From Deltaproteobacteria bacterium (lineage in GTDB: Bacteria; JAUYMQ01), in NCBI GenBank assembly GCA_030698575.1, contig JAUYMQ010000404.1, positions 1 to 10,610 of the forward strand: a stretch of DNA of 10,610 bases, in the 5' to 3' direction. Positions 5,397 through 10,610 of this stretch are shown here, piece after piece; position 1 is the first letter of the stretch; each line of letters opens with the position of its first letter. The position numbers and the translations under genes are program-made. The notes under the pieces were generated by a model that saw nothing but the letters and a program-made list of their open reading frames with translations, made no database searches and was not told the origin of the DNA.

Positions 5397-6644
5397 TTGA
5401 AGCAGTCGATCAGTGTCGACGAGGCACGCGAGATTATTCTCGGTGCCGTGAGCCCGATGGGAAGCGAGAAAGTGCCCCTTCAGGAGGGGCTCGGCCGCGT
5501 GCTCGCTGAAACGGTGTCTGCTCCCTGGGACGTTCCCCCGCTGGACAACTCCGCCATGGATGGCTACGCCGTGAAGGCCGCCGACGTCGCGGCCGCCACA
5601 CGCCAGAGCGCAGTACGTCTGGCCGTCCTCGAGGACATTCCCGCCGGAAGGCTCCCCACCCGGGCAGTGAAGACCGGCACCGCCTCGCGCATCATGACCG
5701 GAGCAGCGCTTCCCGCCGGGGCGGACGCGGTCGTCCGGGTCGAGGACACCGAGAAGAGCGGCGGCGAGGTGCTGGTTCTGGTTCCCGTGGAGCCGGGCCT
5801 GAACATCCGCCGCGCGGGGGAGGACGTCACCGCGGGCCAGAAGGTGATCGAGGCGGGCACGCCGCTCACAGCCGCTGCGCTCGGCATGCTGGCGAGCCTC
5901 GGGCGTGCGGCGATCGAGGTGACACAGCGGCCGCGCGTGGCGATTCTTTCCACCGGCGACGAGCTGGTCGATGTGGACGGCGATCGAAGCGGTGGAAAGA
6001 TCATCGCCTCCAACACCTACAGCCTCTCGGCGCAAGCGCGGGAGGCGGGGGCTGTTCCTTTGACGCTCCCCATCGCGCCGGACCGCCCGGAGATCATCGA
6101 GGCGCGGTTCCGCGAGGCGATGCACGCCGACGTGATCCTCTCGTCGGGCGGTGTATCGGTGGGCGATTTCGACTTCGTCAAGGATGTGCTGAGGCGGCTC
6201 GGCAGCGAGATGAAGTTCTGGCGCGTCGCCATGAAGCCCGGGCACCCTCTGGCCTTCGGCATTCTCGGGGGGAAGCCCGTCTTCGGCCTCCCCGGAAACC
6301 CGGTTTCCTGCATGGTCTCTTTCGAGCAATTCGTGCGGCCGGCGCTCCTGAAGATGATGGGGCACCACGATCTTTTCCGCCCCGTGGTGCGCGCCCGGCT
6401 CCGCGAGGCGCTTCGCCAGAAGCCGGGGCGCCGCACCTTCGTCCGCGCTGTTGTGAGTCGCGATGGAGACTCGCTGTCGGTGGCATCCACCGGCAGTCAG
6501 AGTTCGGGTGTCCTTCTGTCGATGCTGCGCGCGAACGGGCTCATCATCTTCCCCGAGGATCGGGCGGAGCTTCCGGAGGGCGCGGAGGTGGAGGTGCAAA
6601 TCATCGATCCGGCCTTCTGGTCCCAGTCCGGACCCGGCGCCTGA
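5397..6644 (+). CDS. moeA: Molybdopterin molybdenumtransferase MoeA
   Basis: MoeA catalyses molybdate insertion into adenylylated molybdopterin, a late cytoplasmic step of molybdenum cofactor synthesis. From TTG 5397 it is 415 residues, the normal length. Signatures run in order: SVDEAREIIL near the start, DNSAMDGYAV (50-59), IMTGAALPAGADAVVRVED (99-117), the MoCF-type STGDEL (185-190), SSGGVSVGDFDFVKDVL (249-265), KPGHPLAFG (280-288) and GLPGNPVSCMVSFEQFVRP (297-315). A C-terminal beta domain follows from about 330. The residues around D188 and D256 correspond to the conserved acidic active-site region of the family. It leads an operon; mobB starts 1 nt after its stop. MoeA paralogues for tungsten exist and cannot be told apart by eye, so the metal is assumed to be molybdenum. 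Confidence 0.95.
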   Translation: MKQSISVDEAREIILGAVSPMGSEKVPLQEGLGRVLAETVSAPWDVPPLDNSAMDGYAVKAADVAAATRQSAVRLAVLEDIPAGRLPTRAVKTGTASRIMTGAALPAGADAVVRVEDTEKSGGEVLVLVPVEPGLNIRRAGEDVTAGQKVIEAGTPLTAAALGMLASLGRAAIEVTQRPRVAILSTGDELVDVDGDRSGGKIIASNTYSLSAQAREAGAVPLTLPIAPDRPEIIEARFREAMHADVILSSGGVSVGDFDFVKDVLRRLGSEMKFWRVAMKPGHPLAFGILGGKPVFGLPGNPVSCMVSFEQFVRPALLKMMGHHDLFRPVVRARLREALRQKPGRRTFVRAVVSRDGDSLSVASTGSQSSGVLLSMLRANGLIIFPEDRAELPEGAEVEVQIIDPAFWSQSGPGA

Positions 6645-6645
6645 C

Positions 6646-7164
6646 ATGGACAGGTCGCCGCCGATCGTCTGTTTCGTGGGGCGCTCCGGGAGCGGCAAGA
6701 CGACGCTCCTCGTCGAGGTCATCCGTGAGCTTGGCGCCAGGGGCTACCGGGTCGCCTCGGTGAAGCACGACGTCCACGGCGCGACGCTGGACACCGAGGG
6801 GAAAGATTCATGGCGGCACAAGGAGGCGGGCGCGGAGACGGTTGTGCTGGTCGCGCCGGGCCGGCTTGTCAGCGTGTCGGATTGCGCGTCTGAGCCATCG
6901 CTTCCAGCGATCGGCAGTCGTTTTGCGGCGGATGCCGACATTCTGATCGTGGAGGGTTTCAAGCGGGCGCCCGAGCCGAAGATCGAGGTGGCCCGGGCGG
7001 GTTTGGCGCGGGAGCTCCTCCTGGGCGCCGAGGACGGGCTCATCGCCGTCGCCACCGACTTCGCGGTCGAGGCCGGCGTGCCCCGTCTCGATCTGAACGC
7101 CCCCGAGGCCGTGGCCGACTTCATTGAGTCCAGATTTCTTCCGCTTCGAGGAGCGCGCGCATGA
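6646..7164 (+). CDS. mobB: Molybdopterin-guanine dinucleotide biosynthesis accessory protein MobB
   Basis: A 172-residue P-loop GTPase. It opens with VCFVGRSGSGKTTLL, whose Walker A is at 12-19 with K18, followed by VASVKHDVHG (37-45), the MobB-typical KDSWRHKEAGAE (53-64) and DILIVEGFKRAPEPKIEV (98-115). MobB is thought to assist MobA by binding nucleotide, but it is dispensable for cofactor synthesis in E. coli. ATG 6646 follows the moeA stop by one base (TGACATG) and has no visible ribosome binding site. Translation therefore probably depends on ribosomes finishing moeA. The stop overlaps the mobA start (ATGA). Upstream extension of the frame into moeA is not coding. Confidence 0.93.
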   Translation: MDRSPPIVCFVGRSGSGKTTLLVEVIRELGARGYRVASVKHDVHGATLDTEGKDSWRHKEAGAETVVLVAPGRLVSVSDCASEPSLPAIGSRFAADADILIVEGFKRAPEPKIEVARAGLARELLLGAEDGLIAVATDFAVEAGVPRLDLNAPEAVADFIESRFLPLRGARA

Positions 7165-7808
7165 GCAGTTCGGCACGGCGCACGGCTGCCTGCGGGGAAA
7201 CCGCCGGCGCCATCCTGGCCGGCGGGAGGAGTCGCCGGATGGGGCGGGCCAAGGCCTTCATCGAGCTTGGGGGGCGGCCGCTCATCATGCGCGTCATCGA
7301 GGTGCTGCGTGAACTCTTCCCCGAAGTTTTCATCGTGAGCACCGACGCGGCGCCCTTTGCGGGGCTCGGCCTGCCGGTGATCCCCGACCTCTATGCCCAC
7401 GGCGGCCCGCTCGCGGGCGCGCACGCGGCCCTGTCGGCGACGGAGCGGTCGCAGGTGCTCGTCGTGGGGTGTGACATGCCCTTCCTTAGTCCGGCGATGC
7501 TCGCCCATTTGGCGGGCCGGGCGGAGGGGCGGGGGGCTGCCGTGCCGCGGGGCCCCGACGGGCTGCACCCGCTCCACGCGGTCTACTCGAAGCACGCGCT
7601 CGATCCAATTGGTGCGGCCCTGTCGGGTGGCGTGCTGAAGTTCAGCGACGCGCTTTCCTCCCTCGATGTAGCGGAAATTGGCGAGGATGAGCTGCGCCGG
7701 TTTGATCCCGATCTCCGTTCGCTCTTCAACGTCAACCGGCCCGAGGATCTGGCGCGCGCCGAAATGATGATTGCCGCGGATCGAACCCCGGCGTCACCGG
7801 CAGGATGA
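7161..7808 (+). CDS. mobA: Molybdenum cofactor guanylyltransferase MobA
   Basis: MobA transfers GMP from GTP to Mo-molybdopterin to make the bis-MGD precursor used by DMSO reductase-family enzymes such as nitrate reductases and formate dehydrogenases. The 215-residue product shows the nucleotidyltransferase signature AGAILAGGRSRRMGRAKAFIEL (15-36; K31), the ribose/guanine region DLYAHGGPLAGAHAAL (76-91), VVGCDMPFL (101-109) with metal-binding D105, PLHAVY (137-142) and SLFNVNRPEDL (187-197). ATG 7161 overlaps the mobB stop by 4 nt and has GAGGAG 7 nt upstream. The leader ahead of AGAILAGG is about 14 residues, a little longer than usual. Related nucleotidyltransferases such as MocA are less likely given the mobB neighbour. 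Confidence 0.94.
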   Translation: MSSSARRTAACGETAGAILAGGRSRRMGRAKAFIELGGRPLIMRVIEVLRELFPEVFIVSTDAAPFAGLGLPVIPDLYAHGGPLAGAHAALSATERSQVLVVGCDMPFLSPAMLAHLAGRAEGRGAAVPRGPDGLHPLHAVYSKHALDPIGAALSGGVLKFSDALSSLDVAEIGEDELRRFDPDLRSLFNVNRPEDLARAEMMIAADRTPASPAG

Positions 7809-7814
7809 GGCGGC

Positions 7815-9020
7815 ATGCCCGGCGAGAAACCCTACGAAGTGGTGATCAGCGGCTCCGGCCCGGCCGGTGCGGGCCTGGCGCTGGCGCTCACGGCCCGCGA
7901 GCCGGCGCTCGCCGGGCGGATTCTTGTGCTTGAGGCGTCCAGCCACCCCCGTGAGAAGATCTGCGCCGGCGGAATCACGGCGGACGGCGTGCGGCAGCTT
8001 TCAGCCTGGGGCGCGCCCATCGAGGTCCCCGCCGTCCCGATCAAGGGGGTGCGGCTGCGCTTCGGCGATCGCTGGAGCGACATCCCGGCGCCGGAAAGCG
8101 GGGCGGTGGTGGTGCGGCGCGACGTTTTCGACGCTTCGCTCGTCCGCGCGGTGCGCGATCGGGGGGTCGAGGTCCGCGAGGAAACGCCGCTGCTCGATCT
8201 GCGGCGGGACGCCAGCGGTGTCGAGGTGGCGATCCCGGGCGGAAGCGTGCGCGCGCGGTGCGTGGTCGGTGCCGACGGCGTGGCGGGCGGAGTGCGGCGG
8301 GCGTTGCGATTTCCGCAGGGCCGCCGGCACGTCCGCCTGATCGTGGCCGAGACTTTCGATCAGACGGAGCCGGCAGAAAGCGAGGGGTTGTTCGCCTTCG
8401 ACTTCTCCTGCGTGGCGCGGGGGGTGCAGGGGTACGTCTGGGATTTCCCCTGCGTGATCGACGGCCGGCGCGCGATGAGCCGTGGAATCTTCGATCGCGC
8501 CCCGGACGGCGTGCGGCGGCGTGACTGGAAGGGGGAGTTCGCCCGGGCGCTGGCCGAGCGCGGCGTGCCCCCGGACTCGGTGATCTGGAAAGGGTTCCCG
8601 GAGCGGGCCTTCGACCCGAGGCTTCCGATCTCCATGCCGCGCGCCCTGCTTGTGGGGGACGCGGCCGGCATAGACCCGCTCATGGGAGAAGGGATTGCCC
8701 AGAGCTTCGTTTACGCTGAGCTGGCCGCCGAGACGCTCCTGCGCGCGGGCCGGCGGAACGACTACCGTTTCCGCGAATACCACCGAAAATTGCTTCGCTC
8801 GCCCCTCGGGCGCGAGCTGCGCCTCACGGCGCGCTCGGCCGACACCCTTTACAGCGCGCGGCACTTCCCCTTCTGGATCTCCCTCCTCTTCGAGAGCGCG
8901 TCCGTCCGGAAGGTGGTGGGCGAAGCGTTGGCGGAAGGCGGGGGCCTCTCGCAGCGGCTCGGGCGCATCACGATGGCCGCCCTCGGACGGCTGATCACCC
9001 GCGGCTGGCAGAGGGCGTAG
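7815..9020 (+). CDS. FAD-dependent reductase, geranylgeranyl reductase family
   Basis: A 401-residue flavoprotein of the p-hydroxybenzoate hydroxylase fold. The N-terminal dinucleotide site VVISGSGPAGAGLALAL (9-25) leads to E40 at the end of the second strand (ILVLEAS). KICAGGIT (48-55) corresponds to the Cys-Gly-Gly region of geranylgeranyl reductases. RRDVFDASLVRAV (101-113), VVGADGVAGGVRRAL (150-164), GYVWDFP (206-212, the tryptophan/phenylalanine motif of the family) and LLVGDAAGIDPLMGEGIAQSF (278-298, second FAD site) follow. Relatives saturate isoprenoid chains of quinones, chlorophyll or lipids; the substrate here is unknown. The gene starts 6 nt after mobA with GAGG upstream, so it sits in the Moco operon, although no link to that pathway is established. 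The C-terminal 50 residues contain hydrophobic and amphipathic stretches that could touch the membrane. A flavin monooxygenase-like role is the alternative. Confidence 0.82.
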   Translation: MPGEKPYEVVISGSGPAGAGLALALTAREPALAGRILVLEASSHPREKICAGGITADGVRQLSAWGAPIEVPAVPIKGVRLRFGDRWSDIPAPESGAVVVRRDVFDASLVRAVRDRGVEVREETPLLDLRRDASGVEVAIPGGSVRARCVVGADGVAGGVRRALRFPQGRRHVRLIVAETFDQTEPAESEGLFAFDFSCVARGVQGYVWDFPCVIDGRRAMSRGIFDRAPDGVRRRDWKGEFARALAERGVPPDSVIWKGFPERAFDPRLPISMPRALLVGDAAGIDPLMGEGIAQSFVYAELAAETLLRAGRRNDYRFREYHRKLLRSPLGRELRLTARSADTLYSARHFPFWISLLFESASVRKVVGEALAEGGGLSQRLGRITMAALGRLITRGWQRA

Positions 9021-9023
9021 CGG

Positions 9024-9530
9024 CTATACACACTTCCCCGCTCGCACCTTCTCGATAAGACTGCTCGTCCGTGCCCCGGGAATGTCGGGCAGCACCACCA
9101 CGCGCCCGCCCCGCGCCTCGACCTCCTCCCGCCCGATCACGGTCTCGGGTGTCCAGTCGCCGCCCTTCACCAGCACTTCCGGCTCGAGTGCGAGGACGAC
9201 CTTTCGCGGATCGGGCTCGTCAAAGACCACCACGTAATCAACGCAGGTGAGCGCCGAGAGCAGTTCAGCTCGCTCGTCCTCGGGAATGACTGGCCGATCC
9301 GGGCCCTTCAACTTGCGAACCGAGGCGTCGCTGTTGAGCGCGAGCACCAGCACGTCGCCGAGCGCCCGGGCGGCCTGGAGCGTGCGGACGTGCCCCACGT
9401 GCAGCAGATCGAAGCAGCCGTTCGTGAGAACGATGCGCGCGCCTTCCGACCTGCGCCGCCGGATCTCCTTCGCCAGCGCATCGAGCGGCCAGGCGCCCTC
9501 CCGGGAAGTCGCGCCGCGGTCGTCTCCCAT
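9024..9530 (-). CDS. rfaE2: D-glycero-beta-D-manno-heptose 1-phosphate adenylyltransferase (standalone RfaE2)
   Basis: The 168-residue protein matches the C-terminal half of HldE. It transfers AMP from ATP to heptose 1-phosphate, making ADP-heptose for LPS inner core. Motifs are VLTNGCFDLLHVGHVRTL (34-51, containing the HxGH nucleotide-binding motif H44-H47), LNSDASVRKLKGPDRPV (65-81), VDYVVVFDE (97-105), VLVKGGDW (119-126) and GARTSSLIEKV (152-162). There is no kinase half, so a separate RfaE1 kinase should exist elsewhere. ATG 9530 shares its A with the stop of the upstream methyltransferase (TGATG) and has GGAGG 4 nt before it. A GTG one codon earlier is too close to that site. Its stop lies 3 nt from that of the convergent reductase gene. 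Confidence 0.92.
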   Translation of the reverse strand: MGDDRGATSREGAWPLDALAKEIRRRRSEGARIVLTNGCFDLLHVGHVRTLQAARALGDVLVLALNSDASVRKLKGPDRPVIPEDERAELLSALTCVDYVVVFDEPDPRKVVLALEPEVLVKGGDWTPETVIGREEVEARGGRVVVLPDIPGARTSSLIEKVRAGKCV

Positions 9531-10610
9531 CACGCCTCCGCCCGGATGCAGGTCGCGACCACTTCCACGTGGTATGTCTGCGGAAACAGATCCAGCGCCT
9601 TCACTTCCGCCACCCGGTACCCCTCGCCGGTGAGCTTGCGGAGATCCCGCGCGAGAGTGGCCGGATCACAGGCCACATAGACGATGCGCTCGGGGTTCAT
9701 CGCCGTGAGGCCCGGGAGCGCCTCCGCCGCGCCGCCTCGCGGTGGATCGAGGAGCACGGCATCGACGGGAGCCACACGGCGGAAGGCGCGCTCGACGGGC
9801 AGGGCGAGCACATGCGCACCGGAGCCGGCGCGCGCCAGATTCTCGCGGAGATCGTGTGTAGCCTGGGGATCTCCCTCGACGGCGGTGAGCTCGCCGCAGA
9901 GGGCCGAGAGCGGCACCGTGAAGTTGCCCGATCCCGCGTAGAGCTCCAGCAGCCGGCGCGGCGGCGGCGCGCCGAGCGCCTCGATGACCGTTCGCACGAG
10001 GAGCTGGTTCGCTTCCCACCCGGCCTGGGCGAAGGACCAGGCGCGCTGGCGCAGCGTGTAGGGCGCGCCGGGAAGCGTCCCGGCAGAAACCTGGTGGGAG
10101 ATGGTGACGTCTCCCCACTGGCCGATCAGCCGATCAAAGGAGCCAAGCACGGCCACACCCTGGAGGCCATCGGATCGGACGGCGGCCGCTGCCACCTTTT
10201 CGAGCTGCGCGCGGGTGCCGCGGGGCGCGCGACGGCTCATGCGGAACGCCGCCACACCGGGGCCGTCCTCGCTCCCCACGGCCAGCTCGATCTCGGCGAC
10301 ACCCGGAGGCGCCCCGGCGTCGGCCAGCGCGGCGCTCAGCGCTGCGTGCGCGCGGCGGAGCCCGTTGGACATCTGGATGCAGTCGGGAATGTCGACGACC
10401 GCCTGCGACCCGGGCGCATGGAAGCCGAGGATGACCTCGCCGTCCGCCTGGCGAAGCTGCAGCCGCGCCCGGCGCCGGTAGCCCAGGCAGGGACCCGCCA
10501 CCAGCAGCGGCGGGACGGTGATGTCCTCGATGCCGCCAATGCGCCGCAGCGCGTCCTCGACGGCCTGCCGTTTCGCCGCGCGCTGTGACGTCTCGGCGAC
10601 GTGCTGCCAC
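9530..10610 (-). CDS. Class I RNA (uracil-5-)-methyltransferase, RlmD/TrmA family (N-terminus outside window)
   Basis: The frame enters at the right edge and gives 359 visible residues, lacking the TRAM domain and first cysteines. The visible part opens with WQHV, which in RlmD follows directly after CGGC of the [4Fe-4S] cluster. VVDIPDCIQMSN (about 71-82) supplies the likely fourth cysteine, C77. The SAM domain has LLELYAGSGNFTVPL (about 220-234) and DPPRGG (288-293). VYVACDPATLARDL (310-323) includes nucleophile C314, and FPQTYHVE (342-349) completes the active site. The enzyme methylates carbon 5 of a uridine in rRNA (or tRNA). The cluster residues argue for RlmD/RumA-like rather than plain TrmA, but the target uridine cannot be read. 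Stop TGA overlaps the rfaE2 ATG by one base, so the two are coupled. Confidence 0.9.
   Translation of the reverse strand, partial: WQHVAETSQRAAKRQAVEDALRRIGGIEDITVPPLLVAGPCLGYRRRARLQLRQADGEVILGFHAPGSQAVVDIPDCIQMSNGLRRAHAALSAALADAGAPPGVAEIELAVGSEDGPGVAAFRMSRRAPRGTRAQLEKVAAAAVRSDGLQGVAVLGSFDRLIGQWGDVTISHQVSAGTLPGAPYTLRQRAWSFAQAGWEANQLLVRTVIEALGAPPPRRLLELYAGSGNFTVPLSALCGELTAVEGDPQATHDLRENLARAGSGAHVLALPVERAFRRVAPVDAVLLDPPRGGAAEALPGLTAMNPERIVYVACDPATLARDLRKLTGEGYRVAEVKALDLFPQTYHVEVVATCIRAEA

Noticed and set aside
4914-6722. A 602-codon open frame on the minus strand across the end of mltD and most of moeA
   Set aside because: It lies antisense to two genes with full family motifs, has histidine- and arginine-rich low-complexity composition and shows no domain. 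Long antisense frames are expected in GC-rich coding DNA.
7565-7615. Apparent serine-threonine-arginine tandem repeat in a shadow frame inside mobA
   Set aside because: The nucleotide sequence is not a true tandem repeat. It arises from similar GC-rich codons in the real mobA frame, which encodes the expected conserved region here.
9016-9056. Weak hairpin AGCGG/CCGCT at the convergent junction
   Set aside because: Only 5 bp with a 14-15-nt loop and no T run on either strand; too weak to call a terminator.

Overview
The window is GC-rich, compact bacterial chromosome. It looks like the core genome of a Gram-negative, LPS-bearing bacterium. Indicators are a standalone heptose adenylyltransferase for LPS core, a LysM-bearing MltD-type lytic transglycosylase with a lipoprotein-like leader, and a dusB-ntrB-ntrC nitrogen-regulation operon of the kind known from proteobacteria. 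Translation often starts at GTG or TTG and gene joints are tight (ATGA or TGATG overlaps). I cannot assign the lineage; a proteobacterium, a deltaproteobacterium-like group or a little-studied Gram-negative phylum would all fit. I see no transposase, integrase, phage gene, CRISPR array, tRNA or rRNA.

Layout. (1) 1-3283, minus strand: dusB (tRNA dihydrouridine synthase), then ntrB (PAS histidine kinase), then ntrC (sigma54 activator, cut by the window start). They are read right to left as one operon. (2) 3284-3791: a gene-free divergent region of about 500 bp. It is rich in inverted repeats, with candidate promoters towards dusB and mltD. (3) 3792-5243, plus strand: mltD, followed by two hairpins. 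(4) 5340-9020, plus strand: a tight operon of moeA, mobB, mobA and an FAD-dependent reductase of the geranylgeranyl reductase family. (5) 9024-10610, minus strand: an RlmD/TrmA-type RNA m5U methyltransferase (N-terminus outside the window) translationally coupled to rfaE2. This pair converges on the reductase gene with only 3 nt between the stop codons.

How the genes work together. NtrB and NtrC form a two-component pair that senses nitrogen status and activates sigma54 promoters; DusB is their usual operon partner. MoeA, MobB and MobA act late in molybdenum cofactor synthesis: MoeA inserts molybdate into molybdopterin, MobA attaches GMP, and MobB is a GTP-binding accessory. The reductase downstream has no established role in that pathway, and its linkage is the most interesting gene-level point here. 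MltD remodels peptidoglycan and RfaE2 makes the ADP-heptose precursor of LPS core. No clearly new system is visible. The most open questions are the structured intergenic region and the reductase in the Moco operon.
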